NCBI GenBank assembly: GCA_964478815.1
Contig: CAYZKY010000006.1
Coordinates: 1 to 64,000 of the forward strand
Length of the DNA: 64,000 nucleotides
DNA from: DASVNK01 sp964478815
GTDB lineage: Bacteria; Verrucomicrobiota; Verrucomicrobiia; Limisphaerales; SXQI01
Direction: 5' to 3'
The notes under the pieces are model-generated. The model saw only the letters and a program-made list of their open reading frames with translations, searched no databases and was not told where the DNA came from. A program made the translations under genes and the position numbers. Positions 1 to 8,596 of this stretch are shown here, one piece after another; positions within the stretch are counted from its first letter, which is position 1; each line of letters opens with the position of its first letter.

Positions 1-1835
1 CGGACAAGCCGTGGAATGAATTTATCGTGGAGCAGCTCGCGGGGGATGAGCTGGCGGGGGCGACGCGGGAGAACGCGGAGGCGAAGGCGGCGGATTCGCG
101 CGCGCAGGATTTGTTGGCGGCGACGGGTTTTCTGAACCAGGCCCCGGACGGCACGGGGGACGAGGTGCCGGATCAGAATCTGGCGCGGAATCAAACGGTG
201 GCGGAGACGATCAAGATTGTGTCGTCGTCGCTGCTTGGGATGACGGTGGGATGCGCGCAGTGCCACGACCATCGGTACGAGCCGATCTCGCATGTAGATT
301 ATCACCGGATGCGGGCGATTTTCGAACCGGCGCTGGATTGGAAGAATTGGCGGACGCCGGGGCAGCGGCTGGTGTCGCTCTACACGGCGGCGGATCGGAA
401 GAAGGCGGAGGAGATCGAGGGGGAGGCGCGGAAGATCGACGAGGCCGCGGAGCAGATGCGGAAGGATTTTCTGGAGAAGGTTTTCGAGAAGGAGCTGGCG
501 AAGCTTTCGGAGGAGGTCCGGGAGCCGGTGAAGGTGGCGCGCAACACGCCGCGCGACAAGCGGACGCCGGAGCAGGCGGCGTTGCTGAAGGTGCATCCGA
601 GCGCGGATGTGCAGGGGGCGCTGGATTTGTACGATCCGGGGGCGCAGAAGCAGGTGCAGGCGAAGCACGCCGAGGCGGGGAAGGTGCGCGGGACGAAGCC
701 GCCGGAGCCGTTCGTGCCGGCGGTGCTGGAAACGGCGGGAAAAATCCCGGAGACGCGGCTGTTTCATCGCGGGGATCACGATCAGCCGAAGCAGGCGGTG
801 GAGCCGGGCGAGCTGGAGATTTTGCGGCCGAGGCTGGCGGCGTGGGATGCGACGCTGGCTCCGTTCGGATTGACGAATGGGGCGTCGTCGGGCCGGCGGT
901 TGACGTACGCGCGGTGGTTGACGAGCGGGAAGCATCCGCTGGTGGCGCGCGTGCTGGTGAACCGGTTTTGGCTGCATCATTTCGGCCGGGGGCTGGTGAA
1001 TACGCCGGGGGATTTCGGACAGCAGGGCGAGCGGCCGACGCATCCGGAGCTGCTGGATTGGCTGGCGAGCGAGTTCATGGCGGCGGGATGGAAACTGAAG
1101 CCGTTCCACAAAATGTTGATGACGTCGACGGTCTACCGTCAGTCGGCGGAGAACGCGGCGTCGGTCGAGCGCGATCCGGAGAACCGGTGGTACGGGCGGA
1201 TGCGGATGCAGCGATTCGAGGCGGAGACATTGCGCGACGCGATTCTGGCGGTGAGCGGGAAGTTGAACGGCGAGCAGTTCGGGCCGGCGATTCCGATCGC
1301 GCGGGATGAGGCGGGGCGGATCGTGCCGGGGAATCAGAAATTGAACGGGAATAACGATCCGGTGCTGGTCGATCCGATCGGCGAACAGGCGTTTCGCCGG
1401 AGCGTTTATGTGCAAGCGCGGCGGACATTGCCGCTGACGGTGCTGGATGCGTTCGATGCGCCGGTGATGACGCCGAACTGCGATTTGCGGAATCAGAGCA
1501 CGGTGGCGCCGCAGTCGCTCACGCTGCTGAACGATTCGTTTATCGCAGAGCAATCGAGCTTTTTTGCGGAGCGGCTGGTGAAGGAATTGCCGGGCGATGC
1601 GCGCGGGCAGGTGCAGCGGGCGTGGCGGCTGGCTTATGGCGCGGCGCCGCGTGAGGAAGAGACAGCGCGGTCGCTGGTGTATCTCGCGGAGCAGACGGAG
1701 CAGATTCGCGCGCGCTTGGGGGCGCTGCCGCCGAAGAAGGATGACAAGAACCCGCCGCGCGATCCGCAGAAGCTCGCGCTGGCCAGCTTTTGCCAGGCGC
1801 TGCTGGGCGCCAACCGATTCATTTATGTCGACTAG
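1..1835 (+). CDS. DUF1549/DUF1553 (PSD1-type) protein, 5' truncated by the window edge
   Basis: The reading frame is open from the first bases of the window (DKPWNEFIVEQLAGDEL is in frame from base 3), so the true start lies outside and only the C-terminal part is seen. It carries the end of the DUF1549 region (EQLAGDEL, then GMTVGCAQCHDHRYEP with a CxxCH pair near base 250) and a full DUF1553 region (ARWLTSGKHPLVARVLVNRF, HHFGRGLVNTPGDFG, GERPTHPELLDWLA). These families are abundant in Planctomycetes and Verrucomicrobia, where they are thought to be exported proteins linked to a heme-type cytochrome domain; the biochemical role is not established. The stop overlaps the start of the downstream DUF1501 gene, the usual partner of this family. 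Confidence 0.93.
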   Translation, partial: DKPWNEFIVEQLAGDELAGATRENAEAKAADSRAQDLLAATGFLNQAPDGTGDEVPDQNLARNQTVAETIKIVSSSLLGMTVGCAQCHDHRYEPISHVDYHRMRAIFEPALDWKNWRTPGQRLVSLYTAADRKKAEEIEGEARKIDEAAEQMRKDFLEKVFEKELAKLSEEVREPVKVARNTPRDKRTPEQAALLKVHPSADVQGALDLYDPGAQKQVQAKHAEAGKVRGTKPPEPFVPAVLETAGKIPETRLFHRGDHDQPKQAVEPGELEILRPRLAAWDATLAPFGLTNGASSGRRLTYARWLTSGKHPLVARVLVNRFWLHHFGRGLVNTPGDFGQQGERPTHPELLDWLASEFMAAGWKLKPFHKMLMTSTVYRQSAENAASVERDPENRWYGRMRMQRFEAETLRDAILAVSGKLNGEQFGPAIPIARDEAGRIVPGNQKLNGNNDPVLVDPIGEQAFRRSVYVQARRTLPLTVLDAFDAPVMTPNCDLRNQSTVAPQSLTLLNDSFIAEQSSFFAERLVKELPGDARGQVQRAWRLAYGAAPREEETARSLVYLAEQTEQIRARLGALPPKKDDKNPPRDPQKLALASFCQALLGANRFIYVD

Positions 1836-3276
1836 ACCGAATTCCTATTGTTCGCGCAGACATTTCGTGAAGGCCGGCTCGTTCGGCCTCGGGGCGCTGG
1901 CGTTGACGTCGCTGCTACGGGAGGAGGGGTTGCTGGCCGCGCCGATCCAGCCGGTGATCGGGCCGCAGAAGTTCGACCTGACGCCGAAAACCCCGCCCGC
2001 ACCCGCGAAAGCGCGCGCGATGATCTCGCTTTTCATGATGGGCGGGCCGAGCCAGATCGATTTGTTCGATCCGAAGCCAGGCATGGCGAAGTACGACGGG
2101 AAGCCGTTTCCGGGCGAGATCAAGTACGACAACGCGGCGGAGGCGTCGTCGAAGGTGTTCGCGAGCCCGTTCCAGTTTCACAAGCGCGGGGAGTGTGGCA
2201 TGGAGCTTTCGGAATTGCTGCCGCATTTGGGGAACATCGCGGATGACGTCACGCTGATTCGCTCGATGAAGACGGGCGTGAACAATCACCTGGAGTCGCT
2301 CTATGCGCTGAATTCCGGGAGTTTTCGTGGAGGGCGTCCGGCGTTGGGGAGCTGGCTGTGTTACGCGCTGGGTTCGGAGACGCGCGATTTGCCGGCGTAT
2401 GTGGCGCTGACCGATCCGCGCGGGCTGCCGCAGTTCGCGAACCAGCACTGGACGAGCGGGTGGCTGCCCTCGCTGTATCAAGGGACGCAGGTGCGGGCGA
2501 ACGAGCCGCGCATTCTGAATCTCGATCCGGCGGATCATTTGCTCGGCGCGGCCCAGGCGCGGCAATTGGAGTTCATTCAATCGATCAATCGCGAGCACAT
2601 GAGCCATCGTCCTGGAGAGCTCGATCTCGAGGCGCGCATCGCGAGCTACGAACTGGCGGCGCGAATGCAGGTGGCGGCGAAGGAGGCACTGGACATTTCG
2701 AAGGAATCGCCCGCGACGCGGAAGCTCTATGGCGTGGACCAGGAGCCCACGCGCGATTACGGCACGCGTTGCCTCATCGCGCGGCGGCTGATCGAGCGCG
2801 GCGTGCGATTCGTGCAGGTGATTAACGTCGGCCAATCGTGGGATCATCACGGCAGTTTAGTGAAGGCGCTGGCGAATAATTGCCGGGCGGTAGATCAACC
2901 GGCGGCGGCCTTGGTGAGTGATCTGAAGGCGCTCGGCTTGCTTGAGACGACGGTGGTTCATTGGGGCGGCGAGATGGGCCGATTGCCGGTTTTGCAGAAC
3001 GATCTGGGTCGCGAGAAGTGCGGGCGCGACCACAACACGTACGGCTTCAGCATGTGGCTGGCCGGAGGCGGGTTCAAGGGCGGATACGTTCACGGCGCGA
3101 CCGATGAATGGGGACATCACGCGGTGGAGGGCGTGGTGAATCATTACGATTATCACGCCACGCTGCTGCGGCAGTTCGGATTCGATCACGAGCATCTCAC
3201 CTACCAGCGCAACGGCCAGAAGCTTACCCTCACCGATAAGCAGCCGGCGCGGGTGGTGCATGAGTTGATTGCTTGA
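1825..3276 (+). CDS. DUF1501 domain-containing protein with Tat signal
   Basis: A 483-residue protein of the DUF1501 family, a sulfatase-fold-like group found next to DUF1553 proteins. I chose the ATG at 1825, which overlaps the upstream gene by 11 bases and puts a twin-arginine signal at the N-terminus (SRRHFVKAGSFGLGALAL). A longer frame reaches back to 1597 but has no signal-like start. Family features seen: MMGGPSQIDLFDPKPGM, a GWLPSLYQGT segment, a RGVRFVQVINVGQSWDHHG stretch and a C-terminal WGGEMGRLP and GRDHNTYGFSMWLAGGGFKGG region with clustered His and Asp. Export through Tat suggests cofactor or metal loading before export. Function is unknown; pairing with the upstream gene suggests they work together at the cell surface or in the periplasm. 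Confidence 0.93.
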   Translation: MSTRPNSYCSRRHFVKAGSFGLGALALTSLLREEGLLAAPIQPVIGPQKFDLTPKTPPAPAKARAMISLFMMGGPSQIDLFDPKPGMAKYDGKPFPGEIKYDNAAEASSKVFASPFQFHKRGECGMELSELLPHLGNIADDVTLIRSMKTGVNNHLESLYALNSGSFRGGRPALGSWLCYALGSETRDLPAYVALTDPRGLPQFANQHWTSGWLPSLYQGTQVRANEPRILNLDPADHLLGAAQARQLEFIQSINREHMSHRPGELDLEARIASYELAARMQVAAKEALDISKESPATRKLYGVDQEPTRDYGTRCLIARRLIERGVRFVQVINVGQSWDHHGSLVKALANNCRAVDQPAAALVSDLKALGLLETTVVHWGGEMGRLPVLQNDLGREKCGRDHNTYGFSMWLAGGGFKGGYVHGATDEWGHHAVEGVVNHYDYHATLLRQFGFDHEHLTYQRNGQKLTLTDKQPARVVHELIA

Positions 3277-3310
3277 AGCCGCGGCGCCGATGCCGTAGCA
3301 TTTGGAGGTC

Positions 3311-3727
3311 ATGCCTCGCAAAGTCTCAAGTCGATCGAGTCGGTCTCGGAAAGCGTTGCGTGCGCTTGAGGCTATCGGAAGGCTGCCATTGCTCAAGACG
3401 CAGGCGATCGTCACGACCGACCTGCTTGGGACAAGCGCCCCGGCCGGCGGCGTCCTGGATCTCGGCGCGCATGTGATAGCTGACCCTCGTATTTGCGGCG
3501 GCAAGCCCACGTTTAAGGGCACTCGCATCATGGTCTGGCAGGTGCTGGAGGATGTCGCCGCCGGCAAGTCCTGGGATTTCATCACCCAGGTCCGCTGGGG
3601 TGGGCGGCTTTCCGCCGCAGCCATCGGTGAAGCCGTGCGGCTGGCTTGCGGAGATTGGCTTGCTCCGCAAGTCGAAAGCGCCAGTGCTCGCCGCTCGCCC
3701 AAGGAGCGCCACCGAGCCGCGGCGTGA
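3311..3727 (+). CDS. DUF433 domain-containing protein (putative antitoxin)
   Basis: A 138-residue protein with the DUF433 signature in its second half: IADPRICGGKPTFKGTRI, then VWQVLEDVAAGKSWDFI. DUF433 proteins are small helix-turn-helix-like proteins commonly paired with DUF5615 PIN-like proteins, and the pair is regarded as a likely VapBC-type toxin-antitoxin system. The ATG at 3311 is preceded closely by GGAGG (3304-3308); a TTG three codons upstream is possible. The first 50 residues are basic and Ser/Arg-rich, unusual for the family, so a later start or a DNA-binding extension is possible. The TGA overlaps the GTG of the next gene. Confidence 0.85.
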   Translation: MPRKVSSRSSRSRKALRALEAIGRLPLLKTQAIVTTDLLGTSAPAGGVLDLGAHVIADPRICGGKPTFKGTRIMVWQVLEDVAAGKSWDFITQVRWGGRLSAAAIGEAVRLACGDWLAPQVESASARRSPKERHRAAA

Positions 3728-4101
3728 ACGTCCTCGACGAGAACTTTCCGGACGATCAACGCGAGTTGCTACTGAAATTCGGCGTTTCGGTTCGCCAGAT
3801 CGGCCGGCTTGGAATGTCGGACAACGAAATCATTCCGCTGCTCCACCGGCTTCGCCGCGCGACCTTCTTCACGCAAGACCGGGATTTCGCGGGCTCATTT
3901 TCGGCCCACCCGGCGTATTGCCTGGTCTGGCTGGGCGTCTCGCAGGATGATCTCGCCGAATACGCGCGCCGGCTGCTGCGGCATCCTTCCTTCGCCACCA
4001 CCGCCCAACGGCTCGGCAAGATTCTGACGGCGGGTCCGGTTGGGATTTCGGTGTTCGAGGGAAATAGGCGTTCACCGCGACGGATTGCTTGGTTCGATTA
4101 G
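3724..4101 (+). CDS. DUF5615 family PIN-like protein (putative toxin)
   Basis: A 125-residue protein starting at GTG 3724, whose GTGA overlaps the TGA of the DUF433 gene, implying translational coupling. The N-terminus VNVLDENFPDDQRELL and the middle segment FFTQDRDFAG match the DUF5615 PIN-like fold, where the acidic residues of DEN and DRD would form the nuclease site. By family it is the toxin-like ribonuclease partner of DUF433. In frame the region stays open upstream to 3646, but that part lies inside the DUF433 gene and does not fit the family. Confidence 0.85.
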   Translation: MNVLDENFPDDQRELLLKFGVSVRQIGRLGMSDNEIIPLLHRLRRATFFTQDRDFAGSFSAHPAYCLVWLGVSQDDLAEYARRLLRHPSFATTAQRLGKILTAGPVGISVFEGNRRSPRRIAWFD

Positions 4102-4256
4102 AGCGGTTTACGTAATGCCGGGAGATCACGCGGGCAGACCTTTCCCTGTGCCATCGATGCCCAGCCGCTCCAGGTTAATGGAATTTTGGCGCAGTAATTC
4201 CAAGGACTTCACACTTCCAACTCGCCGCGCCGCCGCGCCCCTGCTACAAGGAACGC

Positions 4257-4790
4257 ATGAATGAAGAACAAACGATCTTTCGCGGTTCGCCTTCTTTGTT
4301 GACGCGGTTCGGCTCGTTGTTTCTAGCGTCGCTCGTGTTGGTGGGGGCAGCATTGGCGGCGCTGTTACTTCCCGCGTCGGTGGCGGCTCCGGCGCGGTGG
4401 GCGGCGGGCGCGGGCGCCGCACTTGCCCTTCTTTATTTGCTGGGCGTGGTCATTCTCAACCGATCCACCCAATACGAAGTCACCACCCAACGCATCCGGC
4501 TCCGGCGGGGCATCCTGACCAAGCGCACGGACGAAATGGAATTGTATCGCACCATCGACGCCACCCTGGTTGAACCCTTCAATCTGCGTATGTTCGGTCT
4601 TGGCACCGTCGAGCTTCGCACGTCCGATGCCACGACTCCCATTATACGGATCGAGGCGGTTCGTGGGGCCCGCAAACTCCGGGAGGAGCTTCGCCAACAC
4701 ATCGAGGATTGCCGCGATCGAAAACGCGTGCGCATGGCCGAGATCGAGCAGGCTCCCTCGGGCGACGCGCCGTCGGCCCCGGCCGCCTGA
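4257..4790 (+). CDS. PH domain-containing membrane protein (bPH_2/YdbT-like)
   Basis: A 177-residue membrane protein. Two hydrophobic segments (about residues 17-38 and 44-66) are followed by a bacterial PH (bPH_2) domain: YEVTTQRIRLRRGILTKRTD, then IDATLVEPFNLRMFGLGTVEL and a TTPIIRIEAVRGARKLREEL segment. This order matches YdbS/YdbT-like membrane PH proteins of unknown function. The C-terminus is a charged, Ala/Pro-rich tail. It ends 23 bases before the amidase gene, so the two may be cotranscribed. Confidence 0.85.
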   Translation: MNEEQTIFRGSPSLLTRFGSLFLASLVLVGAALAALLLPASVAAPARWAAGAGAALALLYLLGVVILNRSTQYEVTTQRIRLRRGILTKRTDEMELYRTIDATLVEPFNLRMFGLGTVELRTSDATTPIIRIEAVRGARKLREELRQHIEDCRDRKRVRMAEIEQAPSGDAPSAPAA

Positions 4791-4813
4791 GCGCGTTCAC
4801 CTCGCCACGCTCA

Positions 4814-5584
4814 ATGAAAGCTTATTGTTGCCAATTCGATATCGCCTGGGAGAACAAACCGGAGAATTTTTCCCACGTCCAAAGCGAATTGGCCATGCTG
4901 GCGCCGGAGCCGGGAAGCCTGATCGTTTTGGCAGAAATGTTCGCGACCGGATTTAGCATGAATGTCCCCGCCATTCATGAGCCGGGAGACGGGCCGACCG
5001 AACGGTTCCTGGCGGACCTGGCCCGTCGCTTCAGCGTGTTCGTGATCGGCGGGGTCGTTTCGCTGGGGGCCGATGGCAAAGGGCGAAACGAAGCCGTCGT
5101 ATTCAATCCGTCCGGCGAGCGCATTTGCCGCTACGCGAAAATTCATCCGTTCGCGCTGGGCAAGGAGCTGGAAAGCTACAGCCGGGGCAGCGCGCTCGAG
5201 TCGTTCGAATGGCAAGGGTTGAAAGTGACGCCTTTCATCTGTTACGATCTTCGTTTCCCGGAGATTTTTCGCAGCGCCGTGCGCCAGGGGGCCGAGATGT
5301 TCGTCGTGATCGCCAACTGGCCCGCGAAGCGCGTGCATCACTGGACGGCGCTGCTGCAAGCGCGCGCGATCGAGAATCTCGCTTACGTGGTCGGGGTGAA
5401 TCGTTCCGGCACCGATCCGCAGCACGCTTACACCGGGCGGTCGCTGATCGTGGATCCGCACGGCACGATCCTCACGGATGCGGGAACGGCCGAGAATATC
5501 GTTTCCGCGGAGATCGACCCGGCCGTGGTGCGACATTGGCGCAGAGACTTCCCCGCCTTGCAGGACATGCATTGGCAGGGGTAA
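4814..5584 (+). CDS. Carbon-nitrogen hydrolase (nitrilase superfamily, omega-amidase-like)
   Basis: A 256-residue cytosolic enzyme, typical length for the family. The nitrilase catalytic triad is visible: Glu41 (LAEMFATGF), Lys109 (YAKIHPF) and Cys143 (FICYDLRFPE). The sequence resembles omega-amidase / YafV-type amidases, which hydrolyse alpha-ketoglutaramate and similar omega-amides; substrate assignment is inference. The ATG at 4814 is chosen because residues MKAYCCQFDIAWENK begin the conserved first strand; the frame is open upstream to 4709 but overlaps the PH-domain gene. Confidence 0.9.
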   Translation: MKAYCCQFDIAWENKPENFSHVQSELAMLAPEPGSLIVLAEMFATGFSMNVPAIHEPGDGPTERFLADLARRFSVFVIGGVVSLGADGKGRNEAVVFNPSGERICRYAKIHPFALGKELESYSRGSALESFEWQGLKVTPFICYDLRFPEIFRSAVRQGAEMFVVIANWPAKRVHHWTALLQARAIENLAYVVGVNRSGTDPQHAYTGRSLIVDPHGTILTDAGTAENIVSAEIDPAVVRHWRRDFPALQDMHWQG

Positions 5585-5672
5585 GCGCTTCCAAAAACAA
5601 TGTAGGCGATCCGCTTCGCCGATTTTCCGGCTCGCGCTGCGCAGGGTTTCCGTGTCCACTCGGCGCGTGAAA

Positions 5673-6332
5673 ATGACGATCCCATACGTTCAGCTCGCCC
5701 TGGATTTCCCCAACGTCGACGACGCGCTCCGCATGGCCGAGATCGGCGTCCGCGCGGGCGTGGACATCCTCGAAGCCGGCACGCCGCTCATCGTGGCGGA
5801 GGGCGCCACCGCCATCGGCCGCCTCGCCAAGGCGTTTCCCGAGTACCAGATTCTCGCCGACTACAAGACGATGGATTCCGGCGGCAAGAACGTGCTGCTC
5901 ACCCAGCGCCAGGGCGGCCATTACATGACCGTTTGCGCCAATGCGACGGACGAAACCGTGAAGGCCGCCGTCGCCGAGGGGAAACGCACCGGCATCAAGG
6001 TCGTCGTCGATACCATTGGGGTGAAGGATCAGCCAGGCCGGGCCTGCGTGTGCGCTCGATGGGGGGTGGACATGCTTTACCTGCACTATGCCGCCGACCA
6101 ATGGCGCGCCGATCCCTCGAAAGACGGCACCCAATGGCTTCGCAGCGTCCTGGATGTCGTGAACATCCCCGTCGGCATCGGCACGTTCGGCGCGAAGGAC
6201 GCCGTCGCCGCTGTCAAGATGGGCGCGCAACTCGTCGCGATCGGCCACCCGCTCTTCGATAGCCAGGATGTCCTCGGCGCGCTCACCGACTACGTGCAGC
6301 AGGTCAAATCCAGTTACCAGCCTGCCCGTTAG
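5673..6332 (+). CDS. HUMPS-family decarboxylase/aldolase (OMP decarboxylase-like)
   Basis: A 219-residue TIM-barrel protein of the orotidine 5'-phosphate decarboxylase suprafamily, in the group with 3-hexulose-6-phosphate synthase and 3-keto-L-gulonate-6-phosphate decarboxylase. Supporting features are the first strand PYVQLALDFPNVDDALRMA, the active-site motif D63-Y-K65-T-M-D68, and a C-terminal phosphate-binding region (GIGTFGAKDAVAAVKMGAQL). The LALDF Asp and the DxKxxD triad are the metal and catalytic residues in characterised members. Which sugar phosphate it uses cannot be read from sequence. GTG codons at 5652 and 5667 are alternative starts. The usual partner phosphohexuloisomerase is not nearby. 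Confidence 0.85.
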   Translation: MTIPYVQLALDFPNVDDALRMAEIGVRAGVDILEAGTPLIVAEGATAIGRLAKAFPEYQILADYKTMDSGGKNVLLTQRQGGHYMTVCANATDETVKAAVAEGKRTGIKVVVDTIGVKDQPGRACVCARWGVDMLYLHYAADQWRADPSKDGTQWLRSVLDVVNIPVGIGTFGAKDAVAAVKMGAQLVAIGHPLFDSQDVLGALTDYVQQVKSSYQPAR

Positions 6333-6495
6333 CCGGCGGCCACCGGTCTTTCCGCCGCCGGGCGGCGTGGAAAAATTGGAAAACCGCGCTTGCCTTGGGG
6401 CCGGACCGCGCTTAGGGTCAAGGCTCTTTTTCGGGGGAAACTTCGGTTGAAGTATCCGGGTTTGTCGGTTAGTTTGATGACTTTTAGAATGATTT

Positions 6496-6753
6496 ATGGC
6501 CGTTAAATTACGCTTGAAGCGGATCGGGACGAAGAATACACCGGTCTACCGCATTGTGGCTACGGATAGCCGCAGCCCGCGCGATGGCAAGTTCATCGAG
6601 GAACTGGGCACGTACCATCCGCTCCAGGCGGGACACAACTTCACCCTGCGCCTCGAACGCGCGGATTACTGGATCAAGGTCGGCGCCCAGCCGTCCGAAA
6701 CGGTCGCCAGCTTTATCAAGAAGGCCCGCAAGGCCGCGCCGGCCGCCGCCTAG
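6496..6753 (+). CDS. rpsP: 30S ribosomal protein S16
   Basis: An 85-residue protein with the S16 N-terminus (AVKLRLKRIGTKNTPVYRIV) and the RSPRDGKFIEELGTYHPL core. It is a structural protein of the small ribosomal subunit and first gene of a conserved translation operon with khpA, trmD and rplS. There is no strong Shine-Dalgarno before the ATG; the leader from about 6440 to 6495 is AT-richer than its surroundings and is the likely promoter and leader region. Confidence 0.98.
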   Translation: MAVKLRLKRIGTKNTPVYRIVATDSRSPRDGKFIEELGTYHPLQAGHNFTLRLERADYWIKVGAQPSETVASFIKKARKAAPAAA

Positions 6754-6795
6754 CCCGCGCTTTCCCCCCTCGCCGATTCCCAACGACCGCGCCTC

Positions 6796-7233
6796 ATGAA
6801 CGAATTTCTGGATTATGTGGTGAAAGGGCTGGTCGACCGGCCCGACGCGGTGCAGATCACTCCGGTGGATCGCAACGGCATGACCGTGTACGAACTGCGC
6901 GTTCATCCCACGGACATGGGCAAGATCATCGGCCGCCAGGGGGCGACCATCAATGCCATTCGCGCCTTGCTGCTGGTCGGCAGCGCGAAAAGGGGCCTTC
7001 GTTGCATCCTGGAAGTGATCGACGAAGAGGGCCGCCGTTCCGGCGAAGCCAGCCGTCCCCCGCGCGAAGGTGGGGACCGCGGCGGTTTTCGCGGACGGGA
7101 TCGGGGTGGGCGCGGAAGCAGTGGCGGACCGCGCGGCGGCCGTGGAGGTTATAACCGGGAGCGCCCGCCGGAAACGCCCCAGGCGCCGATCACCCGGCCC
7201 GAAGATTTGGAAGACGAGCGAGATTTGCTGTAA
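6796..7233 (+). CDS. khpA: KH domain RNA-binding protein (KhpA-like) with Arg/Gly-rich tail
   Basis: A 145-residue protein. Residues 1-80 match KhpA: FLDYVVKGLVDRPDAVQI and the KH GxxG loop IIGRQGATINAIRALL. Residues from about 88 to 125 form a Gly/Arg-rich low-complexity tail (GDRGGFRGRDRGGRG) not present in the short canonical KhpA of Firmicutes. KhpA binds RNA, often with KhpB/Jag, and is commonly encoded next to rpsP. The tail could add RNA affinity or drive condensation; that part is inference. Confidence 0.92.
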   Translation: MNEFLDYVVKGLVDRPDAVQITPVDRNGMTVYELRVHPTDMGKIIGRQGATINAIRALLLVGSAKRGLRCILEVIDEEGRRSGEASRPPREGGDRGGFRGRDRGGRGSSGGPRGGRGGYNRERPPETPQAPITRPEDLEDERDLL

Positions 7234-7273
7234 CGGCGGCCACATGGCACGCCCGTCCAGCGCGGCACGGCTC

Positions 7274-7975
7274 ATGAAAATCGACGTGCTGACGCTTTTC
7301 CCCGGGATGTTTGCCGGGCCGCTGGACGAAAGCATTGTGGCGCGCGCCCGGGCGGGCGGCACCCTCGACCTGCGGGTGCATAATCTGCGCGACTGGACGC
7401 ATGACCGGCACAAGACGGTCGACGACCGGCCGTTCGGCGGCGGGCCGGGCATGGTGTTGAAACCGGAGCCGGTCTACGAAGCAGTCGAAGCCCTGCGCGG
7501 AGCGGCGACGAAAACGATTTTGCTGGGGCCCGGCGGACGAAAGTTCGACCAGGCCATCGCCCGCGAACTCGCCGGGCGGGAACACCTGCTCCTGATCTGC
7601 GGGAGTTATGAGGGGTTCGACGAGCGGATCCGCCTCGGTTTGGCGGATGACGAACTCTCGATCGGCGACTACGTTCTGACGAACGGGGCGCTGCCGGCGA
7701 TGGTCGTGATCGATGCCGTTACGCGCCTGCTGCCAGGCGTGCTCGGCGATGAGGAGAGTGCGCAGGATGAGTCGTTCAGCCACGGGCTGCTCGAGTATCC
7801 GCACTACACGCGGCCGGCGGAGTTTCGCGGGATGCGCGTGCCGGAAGTCCTGCTCTCGGGACACCATGCCGAGATCGCCAAATGGCGGCGGCAACAGGCG
7901 CGGGAGCGAACCCTGGCCCGACGGCCCGATTTGTTGAGCGAACCCGGCGGAGGGGAAACGAAGAAAGATTTATGA
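7274..7975 (+). CDS. trmD: tRNA (guanine-N1)-methyltransferase TrmD
   Basis: A 233-residue SPOUT methyltransferase that makes m1G37 in tRNA. It has the family start MKIDVLTLFPGMF, the DDRPFGGGPGMV motif, the trefoil-knot AdoMet-binding segments (CGSYEGFDERI and SIGDYVLTNGALPAMVVIDA), and the C-terminal EYPHYTRPAEFRGMRVPEVL. An ATG at 7244 is in frame, but the 7274 start fits the family. Its TGA overlaps the rplS ATG (ATGA). In most bacteria rimM lies between rpsP and trmD; it is absent here. Confidence 0.97.
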   Translation: MKIDVLTLFPGMFAGPLDESIVARARAGGTLDLRVHNLRDWTHDRHKTVDDRPFGGGPGMVLKPEPVYEAVEALRGAATKTILLGPGGRKFDQAIARELAGREHLLLICGSYEGFDERIRLGLADDELSIGDYVLTNGALPAMVVIDAVTRLLPGVLGDEESAQDESFSHGLLEYPHYTRPAEFRGMRVPEVLLSGHHAEIAKWRRQQARERTLARRPDLLSEPGGGETKKDL

Positions 7976-8367
7976 GCCAAGCATTATTTGATAAGATCGA
8001 GTCCGAGCAATTTCGGAAGCAGCCGCTCGAGTTCGGCGTCGGCGATACCGTCCGAGTCCACACCAAGGTCGTCGAAGGCGACAAGGAGCGTATTCAGGTT
8101 TTCGCAGGAATCGTGATCGGCCGCCGCGGCCGGGGGCTCAATTCCAGCTTCACCGTCCGCCGCATCAGCTACGGTGAAGGCGTCGAACGCGTGTTCCCCG
8201 TCCATTCGCCCCGCGTCGACAAGATCGAAGTCGAGCGCAAGGGCGCCGTCCGCCGGGCCAAGCTCACCTACCTCCGCAAGCGCATCGGCAAGGGCGCCAT
8301 GAGCGTGAAGGAAAAGGACACGGCCCGGGGCATCGCCGCCAAGGCAGCCGCTGCCGCCGCGAAGTAA
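7972..8367 (+). CDS. rplS: 50S ribosomal protein L19
   Basis: A 131-residue protein with the L19 signature: FGVGDTVRVHTKVVEGDKER, FAGIVIGRRGRGLNSSFTVR, RVFPVHSPRVDKIEV and AKLTYLRKRIGK. It sits at the 30S-50S interface. The C-terminus is extended by an Ala-rich tail beyond the usual end of L19. Start overlaps the trmD stop by four bases. Confidence 0.98.
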   Translation: MSQALFDKIESEQFRKQPLEFGVGDTVRVHTKVVEGDKERIQVFAGIVIGRRGRGLNSSFTVRRISYGEGVERVFPVHSPRVDKIEVERKGAVRRAKLTYLRKRIGKGAMSVKEKDTARGIAAKAAAAAAK

Positions 8368-8596
8368 CGTCGCGCCGGCCCGCTCGGGCCTCATCCAACT
8401 TTCCCGGAGCCGCCCGCTTCTGAAGCGAGGCGGGACCGGTGCTTCGCACGCCGCCGCCTTCCGCACTCCCGCTGCTCGCGGGGGCGCGTGCCGTATTTTT
8501 TCTATGGCGAGATCCTCCGGCTCCGGCTCTCCATCGCGAGTGGCCTGAACGCGAATCGATCTTGCCGGAGGGCGGTGCGGCTGGGTAATCTTCGGC

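Noticed and set aside
4102..4256. Possible small gene between DUF5615 and the PH-domain gene
   Set aside because: Frames are short and lack a start with ribosome-binding site.
8368..8596. GC hairpins after rplS (GGCCCG/CGGGCC type)
   Set aside because: No T run follows; not convincing as terminators.
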